NCBI GenBank assembly: GCA_964467705.1
Contig: CAYXUZ010000008.1
Location: 18,446 to 82,445, forward strand
Reading direction: 5' to 3'
Length of the DNA: 64,000 nucleotides
Source of the DNA: CAADGU01 sp964467705
GTDB taxonomy: Bacteria > Chloroflexota > Anaerolineae > Promineifilales > Promineifilaceae
How positions within the stretch are numbered: the stretch's first letter is position 1; every line of letters begins with the position of its first letter. The position numbers and the translations under genes were made by a program. Below are positions 1 through 8,585 of this stretch, piece after piece. The notes under the pieces were generated by a model. That model was not told the origin of the DNA and ran no database searches. It worked only from the letters and a program-made list of their open reading frames with translations.

Positions 1-1103
1 ACACGGCCGTTCTCCACCATCTCCTGCAAAATGCGCGGCAGCGTCTCCACGGAATGTTGCTGGCAGTACGGGCACTGATAATCGGTGAACTCCACGATTT
101 GTACCGGCGCATCGCGGTCGCCAATGGCGAAGGCAATGTCATCGTCACCCAGGGCAATAGCCGCCGGGGTAGGAATGACAATTTGTTGTGGCTGCGGCTG
201 TGTTTGCGGTTGGGCGGCGGCAATACTTTCTCCATTCAGCAGCGCGGTGATGGCCTGGTTGAACACTTCCGTTGGCTGTGCGCCAATGAGCGCCTGGTCG
301 TTCAAGAAAAAGCTGGGGGTGCTGCCCACACCACGCGATTGCCCCAACTGTACATCTGCCTGCACCTGGCTGCTGTACCGATTTTCCGCCACACAGGCAG
401 CAAAATCGGCCTCATTCAGCCCCAATTCCCCGGCCAGTTTGCTAAAAGCGGAACTGGGATCATTGACGCTCCACTCCTGAACGCGGGCAAACAAAGCGTC
501 GTGATATTGCCAGTAGGCCTCCGCCCCTTGTTCACCGGCGCAGCGGGCGGCATTAGCGGCGGCCGCCGCCTGGGGATGGATGCTGCTCAGGGGGAAGTCG
601 TAATAGATCAACATGACCTGCCCATTGGCGATCTGGTCGGCCACCAGGTCAGGTAAGGTCTGGTCGGCCCACCGTGCACAGTAAGGGCATTGAAAATCGG
701 AGAACTCTTCCATGACGATGGGGGCGTCGGGGCTGCCTTTGAAGGCGTGGCCGTCGGCTGTAAACCCGACCGTGATCCCATCGGCGTCGGTGGTCTGGCT
801 AGCAACTTCCGCACCAACATTGGGAACGGCCGTATCAGCCGTAGCTGCTGCGACGATAGGCGCCGGTGTGAAGGTGGGCGCGGGAGTGACGACATCGGCC
901 GCAATTTCGCCTTCGCCGTTCAAAACGCCCAGCCCATCGTCACCCTGGCTGTTGAGCCATTCCTGCAAATCAGCAGTGGCTTCGGCGTTGGCATTATTCG
1001 CTGATGGTTCGGCTGTTGCGCCTGCGCAAGCGGCCAACAACCAGATTAAAAAGATGAGAATTAACCAGAAAACTGGTTTTACATGAAAGGATTTTAAGGA
1101 CAT
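1..1103 (-). CDS. Lipoprotein with two DsbA-like thioredoxin domains (3' end outside window)
   Basis: Reading from the ATG at 1103 the frame stays open to the left edge (367 codons), so the C-terminus is missing. Residues 1-26 form a short positively charged start, a hydrophobic stretch and a lipobox ending LLAAC, so lipidation at Cys26 is expected. A Thr/Pro/Ala-rich linker follows. Then come two DsbA_2/thioredoxin_4-type domains, each introduced by the same signature: FSDFQCPYC (Cys139/Cys142) and FTDYQCPYC (Cys344/Cys347). The first domain also has the expected cis-Pro region (GVGSTPSFFLND). The role inferred is extracytoplasmic thiol-disulfide exchange. Two complete CPYC active sites in one lipoprotein are unusual, since most homologs carry one. 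Domain assignment is firm; substrate is unknown. Confidence 0.88.
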   Translation of the reverse strand, partial: MSLKSFHVKPVFWLILIFLIWLLAACAGATAEPSANNANAEATADLQEWLNSQGDDGLGVLNGEGEIAADVVTPAPTFTPAPIVAAATADTAVPNVGAEVASQTTDADGITVGFTADGHAFKGSPDAPIVMEEFSDFQCPYCARWADQTLPDLVADQIANGQVMLIYYDFPLSSIHPQAAAAANAARCAGEQGAEAYWQYHDALFARVQEWSVNDPSSAFSKLAGELGLNEADFAACVAENRYSSQVQADVQLGQSRGVGSTPSFFLNDQALIGAQPTEVFNQAITALLNGESIAAAQPQTQPQPQQIVIPTPAAIALGDDDIAFAIGDRDAPVQIVEFTDYQCPYCQQHSVETLPRILQEMVENGR

Positions 1104-1178
1104 GTGGACTCCATATGATTCGTCAGGAGGGTTAAATTGTGCTAGACTTGCGTTTTTGTTTTTGAGAACGTACAGGTC

Positions 1179-2054
1179 ATGATTAGCTCGCCTGATATTA
1201 AACCAAACCAGCTAAAGTTACCAACGGGCACAGGCGCTCCGGGCAAAAATTGGCTCTTTTCTTTATTGCTGCTCATGTTTAGTTTGCTGGCAACAGGCCA
1301 TGTCATCGCGCAGACAAGTGGCATCACAACCCCTACAAATGGCGAGACGATTAGCGGGACAGTCACGGTGACGGGCACGGCCGTACACCCCAATTATTTG
1401 CGTTATGAATTGGCCTTTCTCAACGAGGACAACCAGGCGGCCGGTTGGATTGTTTTTGCCGAGGGCAGCCAACAAGTGACCAACGGCGTTCTGGCAATTT
1501 GGGACACCACCGTGGGGCAAAATGTGGGTGCGCCGGTTTTTCCCGACGGCCGTTACCAGCTTCGGCTGCGCGTGGTGAAAAATGACTTTAATTACGACGA
1601 GTATTTTGTTACCGACCTGACCATTTACAACGCGGGGCCAACGCCCATCCCGACACCGGATGAAACGGCCGTATCCATCACGGCTACGGCCGTTAGCGCC
1701 GGCAGCGACACCGGCAACACCGACAGTCCACCAGCAGGCGACGGTTCAACTATTTTCAATCCACCCACGCCGCTGCCCTCATTAACACCTTTTCCCACAC
1801 CCACACCCCAGGCAACCCCCGCAAGCCTGACGAATATCATCGCGCCAACGGCCGTGCCCGCAAGCGGCGGTGTGTTGGGTCAGCTAGAAGCAGTAGACAC
1901 CGGGCAGTTTGGCCGGGCGTTTTGGGGTGGTGTTCGTCTGACGGCCGTCATTTTCACACTCATGGCAGCCTACTTATTGCTGCGCAGCCTGGGCCGCCGC
2001 CTCTGGCGACGCTATTGGGTGAACAGGGGAAGGAGTGATGAGGTGACAAGGTGA
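1179..2054 (+). CDS. Secreted Ig-like protein with C-terminal membrane anchor
   Basis: The 291-aa product has an N-terminal hydrophobic signal (about residues 27-46), then a single beta-sandwich domain (about 48-150) resembling bacterial Ig-like domains: GITTPTNGETISGTVTVTG, then a pattern ending in PDGRYQLRLRVV. A Thr/Pro-rich linker with several TAV tripeptides spans about 150-245. A hydrophobic segment at about 252-272 followed by Arg-rich residues looks like a membrane stop. It is probably displayed outside the cell and held by the C-terminal helix. The last codons run into a GGTGA-rich repeat (from 2031). No enzymatic motif is visible. It is transcribed toward the binding-protein gene at 2129. 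Confidence 0.7.
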   Translation: MISSPDIKPNQLKLPTGTGAPGKNWLFSLLLLMFSLLATGHVIAQTSGITTPTNGETISGTVTVTGTAVHPNYLRYELAFLNEDNQAAGWIVFAEGSQQVTNGVLAIWDTTVGQNVGAPVFPDGRYQLRLRVVKNDFNYDEYFVTDLTIYNAGPTPIPTPDETAVSITATAVSAGSDTGNTDSPPAGDGSTIFNPPTPLPSLTPFPTPTPQATPASLTNIIAPTAVPASGGVLGQLEAVDTGQFGRAFWGGVRLTAVIFTLMAAYLLLRSLGRRLWRRYWVNRGRSDEVTR

Positions 2055-2112
2055 AGGGGTGACAAGGTGATGGGGTGATTTCCAATCTCCAATTACCCAA
2101 TTACCTGATTAC
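2031..2112. repeat. GGTGA-word spacer repeat
   Basis: The spacer between two genes is built from GGTGACAAGGTGA and GGTGATGGGGTGA words, followed by CCAATCTCC/AATTACC words. The same GGTGACAAGGTGA word recurs at about 10118 and, inverted, inside mfd at 6291-6316. The repeat begins in the last codons of the upstream gene. Confidence 0.7.
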
Positions 2113-2128
2113 AAACGAGGTACACACA

Positions 2129-4159
2129 TTGCGCTATAGAATCATTGCTGTCCTGATCATTTTGCTACTGGCAGCCTGCCAGAATGAGGAAAACAGAACC
2201 ACACCGGCAACTACGGCCGTGCCCACTCGCCAGACCAACGGCGATAATGCAGCCAGCACACCGATCACCCCTCAGGAAGAGAGTGAGGTAGAAGAAGTGG
2301 CAGAAGCTACGGCCGTGCCCACCATCGCCAACACGCCCACACCCGCCCCACCCACCGCTATCCCCATCCCCCCCAAAGAGCTAACCGTTTGCACATCAGG
2401 TGTGCCCAATAGTTTGTACTTGTACGGCGACGATTCGCTGGTAGCCACGGCCGTGCGCCACGCCCTCTATGACAACCCCTACACCACCCTCGGCTACAGC
2501 TATCAGCCCCAGGCGCTAGAGAAATTACCAGACCTGGCCGACGGCGACGCCGTCATCCAACCCGTCCCCGTCACCGAAGGCGACCTGATTGTCAATTCCG
2601 CCGGTACCGTCACCCGACTGCTGCCCGGCACCCAAATTGTGGACGCCGAAGGCAATATCATCCTCTTTCGTTCCCCTGGTGAAGAGGAACCACCCGTACA
2701 AATGCAGCAAATGGTGGTAGATTTCACCTTCCATCCGCTGGTCTGGTCAGATGGCGAACCGGTAACGGCCGACGATTCCGTCTACAGCTTTGAACTGGCC
2801 GCCGACCCGGCCACACCCGGCGATAAAACCAAAATCGAGCGCACCGCCAGCTATGAAGCCCTTGATGAACAATCCGTCCGTTGGACAGGTGTGCCCGGTT
2901 TTATTGACCCCACCTACTTCACCAACGTCTGGCAGCCACTCCCCCGCCACCAACTGGGCGACCTGAGCGCCGCCGACCTGCTGACCGCTGAGGTGAGTAT
3001 GCGCCAACCTCTCAGCTACGGCCCCTACATGCTGGAATCATGGCCGTCGGGTGAGCAAATCTTCCTCAGCCGCAACCCACATTATTACCGTCAGAACGAA
3101 GGTTTACCCGCCATAGACCGCCTGATCATCCAGAACATCGTGGATGCCCAAACCTGGCCCGATCTGCTGGCAAACGGCGAATGTGACGTTGTGACCAGAG
3201 GATTGGTAGATTTTGCCCAAATTCCTGAACTGCTCACCGCTGCCGAAACGGGCGACCTCATCCCCTATTTCACCAATGACCTGGTTTTTGAACATATAGA
3301 TTTCGGCGTGAACTCATGGAATTATGGCGATGATGTGGTGGACGGCCGTCCCGATTGGTTCGACTTTTTACCCGTGCGCCAGGGCATTGCCCATTGTCTG
3401 AACCGGCCGCGCATGATAGATGAACTGCTCTATGGGCAAAGCCAGGTGATGAACGCCTACGTGCCGGATGACCATCCCTTGTACCCGGAAGACATCACGG
3501 TCTGGCCTTACGATCCCGAAGCCGGTAATGCCCTGCTGGACGAATTTGGCCTGGAAGACACCGATGGCGACGGCTTCCGCGAATGGGTTGAGCGCGATTT
3601 GCAGCAAACCATCGTCGCCACTACTACCTTTAGCATCACCCTGAGCACCAACAGCGAAAGCGCCTTCCGGCTGCGGCTGAATGAACTGGCGCAAGAAGAT
3701 TTGGCCGCCTGCGGCATCCAAGCCAATCTAGTCAATTATCCGGCCGAGACCTGGTTTGATGACGGCCCATTCAGCCCACTCTTTGGCCGCCGTTTTGACC
3801 TGGCGACCTTTGCCTGGCGCACCGGCATCACCCCCCCTTGCGGTCTGTACATGTCCACCAATATCACCGGGCCAGAGGAGCAAGGTTTTGGCGGTTGGAA
3901 CAATATCAACGCCACCGGCTGGGGTAACGAGGAGTATGACGCCGCCTGCCTGGCCGCCCAAAACGCCATCTACGGCACAGAGGAGTACGAGACCAACCAC
4001 CAGACGGCCGTGCGCATTTTTGCCGAACGCAAACCATCACTGCCACTGTTCCAATACATCAAAACGGCCGTCACCGCCCCCACCGTCCTGCACTTCCAAC
4101 CCGACCCCACCCAGCCGTCGGAATTGTGGAATGTGGCTGAGTGGGACATTGAGGAATGA
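2129..4159 (+). CDS. ABC transporter substrate-binding lipoprotein, family 5 (oligopeptide/nickel type)
   Basis: The product resembles the SBP_bac_5 family (OppA/DppA-like extracellular receptors). I choose the TTG at 2129 because GAGG lies at 2117-2120 and translation from it starts with a compact signal and lipobox (LLLLAAC, Cys17). The upstream ATG at 2075 would add 18 repeat-derived residues. After a Thr/Pro linker the binding domain shows family hallmarks: FHPLVWSDGEPVTADD, a YGPYMLESW segment, and LSRNPHYYRQNEGLPAIDR. Length (676 aa) is a little above the usual 500-600 because of the linker. No permease or ATPase genes are adjacent, so it works with a remote transporter or has a sensory role. 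The ligand cannot be told from sequence alone. Confidence 0.85.
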   Translation: MRYRIIAVLIILLLAACQNEENRTTPATTAVPTRQTNGDNAASTPITPQEESEVEEVAEATAVPTIANTPTPAPPTAIPIPPKELTVCTSGVPNSLYLYGDDSLVATAVRHALYDNPYTTLGYSYQPQALEKLPDLADGDAVIQPVPVTEGDLIVNSAGTVTRLLPGTQIVDAEGNIILFRSPGEEEPPVQMQQMVVDFTFHPLVWSDGEPVTADDSVYSFELAADPATPGDKTKIERTASYEALDEQSVRWTGVPGFIDPTYFTNVWQPLPRHQLGDLSAADLLTAEVSMRQPLSYGPYMLESWPSGEQIFLSRNPHYYRQNEGLPAIDRLIIQNIVDAQTWPDLLANGECDVVTRGLVDFAQIPELLTAAETGDLIPYFTNDLVFEHIDFGVNSWNYGDDVVDGRPDWFDFLPVRQGIAHCLNRPRMIDELLYGQSQVMNAYVPDDHPLYPEDITVWPYDPEAGNALLDEFGLEDTDGDGFREWVERDLQQTIVATTTFSITLSTNSESAFRLRLNELAQEDLAACGIQANLVNYPAETWFDDGPFSPLFGRRFDLATFAWRTGITPPCGLYMSTNITGPEEQGFGGWNNINATGWGNEEYDAACLAAQNAIYGTEEYETNHQTAVRIFAERKPSLPLFQYIKTAVTAPTVLHFQPDPTQPSELWNVAEWDIEE

Positions 4160-4217
4160 ACGTTAACCGTGACCCGTAATCGGGTCACGGATTACGGGCT
4201 ACGCATTACGAGCTACG
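4160..4217. repeat. Hairpin repeat abutting the pth start codon
   Basis: A perfect 10-bp stem (CCGTGACCCG at 4167-4176, partner 4181-4190) with loop TAAT is followed by ATTACGGGCTACGCATTACG-type words running directly into the ATG at 4218. The word GTGACCCGTAATC recurs at about 39203. No Shine-Dalgarno sequence remains upstream of pth. Confidence 0.75.
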
Positions 4218-4802
4218 ATGGAAGACCGCACCCTCATCATCGGCCTGGGGAATCCGGGCAGACAGTACCGGGGCAACCGGCACAACATCGGCTTTATGGC
4301 CGTAGACCGGTTGGCGGCGGCCAACGGCATCCAGAGCAGCAAGGTGCAGAATCAGGCCATTGTGGGCGACGGCCGTATCGCCCACAAACCGGTCATCCTG
4401 GCTAAACCACAAACCTACATGAACCTCAGCGGGGACGCAGTGGGTTCCTTGCTGCGCTACTACAAAATCCCGCAGTCCAACCTGCTGGTTATCTACGACG
4501 AACTGGATTTGCCCTTTGGCGCCATCCGGCTGCGCGAAAGCGGCGGCGCGGGTGGGCACAATGGCATGAAATCCATCATCGCCCATCTGGGCCAGGAGTT
4601 TTGCCGGATGCGCCTGGGCATTGGCCGCCCGCCCGGCAAAATGCCGCCGCACGCCTATGTGCTGCAAGACTTCGGCATGGACGACCTGCCCACCCTGAAT
4701 GAACTGCTAGACACGGCCGTGCGCGCCGCCGAAACATTCATCGCCGAAGGCATCCAAATGGCGATGACGAAGTTTAATGGAACGGTGATCGGGAATCCGT
4801 AA
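4218..4802 (+). CDS. pth: Peptidyl-tRNA hydrolase
   Basis: Pth releases tRNA from peptidyl-tRNA that drops off ribosomes. The 194-aa product has the family length and all signatures. These are IIGLGNPGRQYRGNRHNIGF near the N-terminus (Asn and catalytic His of the HNIGF motif), KPQTYMNLSG, DELDLPFG with the conserved Asp, and the GGAGGHNGMKSI loop. The start at 4218 is forced by the N-terminal beta strand (TLIIGLGNPG), although a hairpin repeat occupies the ribosome-binding region. It lies just upstream of mfd in the same direction, separated by another repeat, so co-transcription is possible. Confidence 0.96.
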   Translation: MEDRTLIIGLGNPGRQYRGNRHNIGFMAVDRLAAANGIQSSKVQNQAIVGDGRIAHKPVILAKPQTYMNLSGDAVGSLLRYYKIPQSNLLVIYDELDLPFGAIRLRESGGAGGHNGMKSIIAHLGQEFCRMRLGIGRPPGKMPPHAYVLQDFGMDDLPTLNELLDTAVRAAETFIAEGIQMAMTKFNGTVIGNP

Positions 4803-4881
4803 TCCGTTATCCGTTATCCGTAATCCGTGAACCGTAATCCGTGAGACGCAATCGGATAACGAGTTACGGATTACGGCTCAC
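4800..4881. repeat. ATCCGTAATCC-word repeat between pth and mfd
   Basis: Tandem-like words ATCCGTTATCCGT and GTAATCCGTGA are followed by their inverted forms (GGATAACGAGTTACGGATTACGG), so the spacer can fold on itself. It ends six bases before the mfd ATG. Confidence 0.75.
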
Positions 4882-4887
4882 GAAAAC

Positions 4888-7800
4888 ATGAGCGTTTCAG
4901 GTATCCTGCAAATCTACGACCAGCTACCGGCCTTTGCCCAGTTGGTGGAAGCTGTTGAAGGGCAGCAGCCCATTCCCGCCCTCATGCTGCCAAAGGGAGC
5001 ACGGCCGTCTATCCTGGCCAAGCTCTACCTGGAACAGCAGGTACCCATTTTGCTGCTCACCGGGCGGGTGGAATCGGCCGCCGCCTGGATTCAGGCATTG
5101 GAAATGTGGCTGCCGGAAGGGGACGTGATGCGCCGCCTGCCAGAGCCAACCCCCCTGCCCAATGATCGCGGCCCGTGGAGCGACCGCAGCCGCGCCGAAC
5201 GTATCGCCGTCCTCATGCGGCTGATGGCCGGGCAGCAGCCCAACATCCCACCGCTGGCACACCCACCGCTTATCGTCGCTTCCGCCCGTGCTTTTCTGCA
5301 AAAAACATTGCCCAAACGCCAGTTTGTGGCTGCTACCCGCGCCCTGCGCGTGGGGCAGATCATTGACCTGGAAAAGTTGACCCAGACCTGGCTGGATGTG
5401 GGCTACGAAGCCGCCCCGGTCGTGGAAAAGAGTGGGCAGTTCAGCAGGCGCGGCGGCATCGTAGACATTTTCCCGGTGGCCGCGCCTTATCCGGTGCGCA
5501 TTGAGCTATTTGGCGATGAGATTGAGACGATGCGCTGGTTTGACCCGGCCACGCAGCGCACCCTGGCCGTCAACGGCAGTGCGGACATCGCCAGCGTGGT
5601 GATACCACCCAGCCGGGAGGCGCTGCCCGCGGTCGCCCGCGATTACGCCGACTGCCTGCCGGACGAAGGGGCGCAAAACCTGCCTTCCTGGCAGGATGAC
5701 ATCAAAGATTTACAGAGCGGCCGTTCCTTCCCCAACCTGGAGTATTATCTGCCGCTGCTTTATCCGCAACCGGCCAGTTTGCTGGACTACCTGCCGGAAA
5801 ATACGCTGGTGGTGGTGGATGATTGGCCGGAGTTGGTCACGGCCGTTGCCGAAATCCACGAACACGCCGACATCATCCGCAACGAACAGCCCGACCTGCC
5901 CCCCGGCTACACCAGCCCACTTTTCTCCTGGGACAAAATGAGCGATGAACTGCAATGGTGGCAACCGCTGGTGTTAGGTGATCAAGTGTCAGGTGATCAG
6001 GTGTCACGTGAAAACTTGACACCTGATCACTTGACACTTGCGTCCGCCTTCGATCCCGGTCCCCGTTACGGTGGGCAGGTACGGCCGTTGCTGACCCAAC
6101 TGAAAAGCGCGCAGAAGGACGGCGAACGCACCATCATCGTCAGCCGCCAGGCCGCTCGCCTGGCCGACCTCTGGCAGCAGGAGACGCGGCCGGTGGAGAG
6201 TCTGGCGAGCCGGGGAGCGGAGGAGTCGGGGAGCGGAGGAGCAGAGGAGCACCTGACACTTGAACACCTGACACCTGAGCACCCAGTCACCTTGTCACCC
6301 AGTCACCTTGTCACCTTCATCAACGGTGCTCTGCTGGAAGGGTTCACCCTGGTCAACCGCGAAAACAACCGGATATTGCTCAATTTGCTCACCGACGCGG
6401 AGATATTTGGCTGGAAACGGCCGGCGCCGCGCCGCTGGCGGCAGGCGGCCCCCACCGCCCCCGAAACCCACTACGCCGACATCCAGGCCGGGGATTTTGT
6501 GGTGCATCTGGAATATGGCGTCGGCCGTTTTCAGGGACTCGTCGTGCGCAACATTGGCGGCATGGAGCGAGAATACCTGCTGCTGGAATACGCCAACCGG
6601 GATGTATTGTATGTGCCCGTCCACCACGCCGACCGGCTGAGCAAATGGATTGGCTCTGACGAACGGCCGCCCAATGTCAACCGGCTGGGTGAAAAATCGT
6701 GGCAGCAGGCCAAAGTGCAGGCGCAAAAAGCGGCTGACGAACTGGCCGGGGAACTGTTGGAACTGTATTCCGCCCGCGCCCTGGTACACGGCCATGCTTT
6801 CGCCAAAGACGCCGATTGGCAGGCGGAGCTGGAAGCCAGCTTCCCTTACCGGGAAACAGAAGACCAGCTTCGGGTGATTGCCGAAGTAAAGGTGGATATG
6901 GAACGGCCGCAGCCCATGGACCGGCTCATTTGTGGTGATGTGGGCTACGGCAAGACGGAAGTGGCGCTGCGGGCGGCCTTCAAGGCGGTGGCCGATGGCA
7001 AACAAGTGGCGATTCTCGTGCCTACCACTGTATTGGCCGAACAGCATTACAACACTTTCCGTGAGCGGCTCAAGCCGTTCCCGGTGGAGGTAGAGATGCT
7101 CTCTCGCTTCCGCACTCAGGGGCAGCAGGAGCGGATTGTGAAGCAGTTGCGGGACGGCCGTGTAGACATCATCATCGGCACTCACCGTCTGCTCAGTGAC
7201 GACATCGCCTTCAAAGATTTGGGGCTGGTCATCATTGACGAAGAGCAGCGCTTTGGCGTGGCCCACAAAGAAAAGCTCAAGCAGTTCCGCACCGAAGTGG
7301 ACGTATTGACCATGACCGCCACCCCCATCCCCCGCACCATGTACATGAGCCTGACCGGGGCGCGAGACATCAGTATCATTGATACCGCCCCCGCCGAACG
7401 GCTGCCGGTGCAAACCTACGTGGGTGAATATGACGACGCCCGCATGAAACGCGCCCTGCTGCGTGAACTGGATCGTGGCGGGCAGGTCTTCGTGGTGCAT
7501 AATCGGGTGATGACCATCGAGATCATCCGCAACCAGATTCAGAAACTGACGCCGGATGCGGTGGTGGCGGTGGCGCATGGGCAGATGAGCGAGCGGGAAT
7601 TGGAGCGCATCTTCCTGGCCTTTGTGGATGGCAAAATTGACATCCTCATCAGCACCACCATCATTGAAAGCGGGCTGGACATCCCCAACGCCAACACGCT
7701 GATTGTGGACCGCGCCGATATGTTTGGGCTGGCGCAGTTGTATCAGCTACGTGGCCGGGTAGGGCGTGGCGCGCGCCGGGCATATGCCTACTTTTTCCAC

Positions 7801-8517
7801 CCACCCTGGCGCACTCTGAGTGAAGATGCCCGCGCCCGGTTGAATGTGATCGCCGAAAATACCGATTTGGGCGCGGGATACACCATTGCCATGCGCGATA
7901 TGGAGATTCGCGGCGCGGGGGAACTGCTGGGCGCGTCGCAGAGCGGGCATATCTCGGCGGTGGGGTTTGACCTGTATACGCGGCTGCTGTCCAATGCGGT
8001 CAAACAGCGCAAGGCGGCGCAGGCGGGCGAGACCATCTCCACGCAACTGCCGGAGGCGACGACGATTGACGTGCCGTTGGCGGCGTATGTGCCTACGGAT
8101 TATGTGCCGGATGGCGGGCTGCGGCTGCGGCTGTACCGGCGCATGGCTACGCTGTCTACGCTGGAGGAGATTGACGCGATGGCGGATGAACTGGCCGACC
8201 GCTTTGGGCCGATACCGGACCCGGTACACAACCTGCTCTACCAACTGCGGATTAAGGTGTTGGCAGAGCGGGCCGAGGTGACGGCCGTGACCACCGAGGC
8301 CGGACAGATTAAAATTCGGGTACCTGACCTGGAAAACCTGGATCGCTACCGTTTACAGCGTTACCTGGGCGAAAATGCCCGCGTCAGCCGCAAAGCGATC
8401 TGGATGCCGCGCCATATGAGTACGCATGAGTGGCAGGTGGAACTGGTGCAGGTTTTGGAACGGCTGGCGTCCTTTTCAAGAGAAAAATTGGCAGCGGTGA
8501 AAACAATTGCAGAATGA
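4888..8517 (+). CDS. mfd: Transcription-repair coupling factor Mfd
   Basis: Mfd removes RNA polymerase stalled at DNA lesions and recruits UvrA. The 1209-aa protein has an N-terminal UvrB-like half and the CarD-like RNA-polymerase-interacting domain (about 535-600, GDFVVHLEYGVGRFQG). A RecG-like translocase follows, with Walker A GDVGYGKTE (about 684-692), DEEQ box (about 782), the TATPIPRTMYMSL segment and the ESGLDIPNANTLIV and QLYQLRGRVGRG motifs. The C-terminal TRCF domain follows. Two low-complexity insertions at about residues 361-387 and 435-475 are encoded by intergenic-type repeat sequence that keeps the frame; the core motifs are intact, so the protein is probably functional. The start is the ATG at 4888. 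Confidence 0.96.
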   Translation: MSVSGILQIYDQLPAFAQLVEAVEGQQPIPALMLPKGARPSILAKLYLEQQVPILLLTGRVESAAAWIQALEMWLPEGDVMRRLPEPTPLPNDRGPWSDRSRAERIAVLMRLMAGQQPNIPPLAHPPLIVASARAFLQKTLPKRQFVAATRALRVGQIIDLEKLTQTWLDVGYEAAPVVEKSGQFSRRGGIVDIFPVAAPYPVRIELFGDEIETMRWFDPATQRTLAVNGSADIASVVIPPSREALPAVARDYADCLPDEGAQNLPSWQDDIKDLQSGRSFPNLEYYLPLLYPQPASLLDYLPENTLVVVDDWPELVTAVAEIHEHADIIRNEQPDLPPGYTSPLFSWDKMSDELQWWQPLVLGDQVSGDQVSRENLTPDHLTLASAFDPGPRYGGQVRPLLTQLKSAQKDGERTIIVSRQAARLADLWQQETRPVESLASRGAEESGSGGAEEHLTLEHLTPEHPVTLSPSHLVTFINGALLEGFTLVNRENNRILLNLLTDAEIFGWKRPAPRRWRQAAPTAPETHYADIQAGDFVVHLEYGVGRFQGLVVRNIGGMEREYLLLEYANRDVLYVPVHHADRLSKWIGSDERPPNVNRLGEKSWQQAKVQAQKAADELAGELLELYSARALVHGHAFAKDADWQAELEASFPYRETEDQLRVIAEVKVDMERPQPMDRLICGDVGYGKTEVALRAAFKAVADGKQVAILVPTTVLAEQHYNTFRERLKPFPVEVEMLSRFRTQGQQERIVKQLRDGRVDIIIGTHRLLSDDIAFKDLGLVIIDEEQRFGVAHKEKLKQFRTEVDVLTMTATPIPRTMYMSLTGARDISIIDTAPAERLPVQTYVGEYDDARMKRALLRELDRGGQVFVVHNRVMTIEIIRNQIQKLTPDAVVAVAHGQMSERELERIFLAFVDGKIDILISTTIIESGLDIPNANTLIVDRADMFGLAQLYQLRGRVGRGARRAYAYFFHPPWRTLSEDARARLNVIAENTDLGAGYTIAMRDMEIRGAGELLGASQSGHISAVGFDLYTRLLSNAVKQRKAAQAGETISTQLPEATTIDVPLAAYVPTDYVPDGGLRLRLYRRMATLSTLEEIDAMADELADRFGPIPDPVHNLLYQLRIKVLAERAEVTAVTTEAGQIKIRVPDLENLDRYRLQRYLGENARVSRKAIWMPRHMSTHEWQVELVQVLERLASFSREKLAAVKTIAE
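5983..6040. repeat. Long hairpin inside mfd
   Basis: Two 24-base arms (5983-6006 and 6017-6040) pair at 23 of 24 positions around a 10-base loop. Words are GGTGATCA, AGTGTCA and TGACACCTGATCA. It is read in frame as GDQVSGDQVSRENLTPDHLT. It interrupts the N-terminal half of Mfd. Confidence 0.85.
6207..6316. repeat. Compound word repeat inside mfd
   Basis: It contains a direct repeat of GGGAGCGGAGGAG, then CACCTGACAC words in several copies, then two adjacent copies of CAGTCACCTTGTCACC. The last word is the inverse of GGTGACAAGGTGACTG, linking it with the spacer repeats at 2042 and about 10118. It is translated in frame as Glu/Thr/Leu-rich sequence. Confidence 0.8.
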
Positions 8518-8519
8518 AA

Positions 8520-8569
8520 ATCAAAGATTTCGCAGATAAAAAATCGGTGCAATCTGCGTAATCTTTGAT
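8520..8569. repeat. ATCAAAGATT hairpin between mfd and the AI-2E-type gene
   Basis: 18-base arms (8520-8537 and 8552-8569) match at 17 of 18 positions. The hairpin starts a few bases after the mfd stop and ends just before the AI-2E-type gene. Relatives lie at about 17507-17553, 54356-54413 and 63857-63905. Confidence 0.8.
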
Positions 8570-8585
8570 GATACCAGGAGGCGAG

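Noticed and set aside
6295..7578. 427-codon reading frame on the minus strand opposite mfd
   Set aside because: It lies antisense to the conserved Mfd core, lacks known domains and has no ribosome-binding site; it reflects codon bias.
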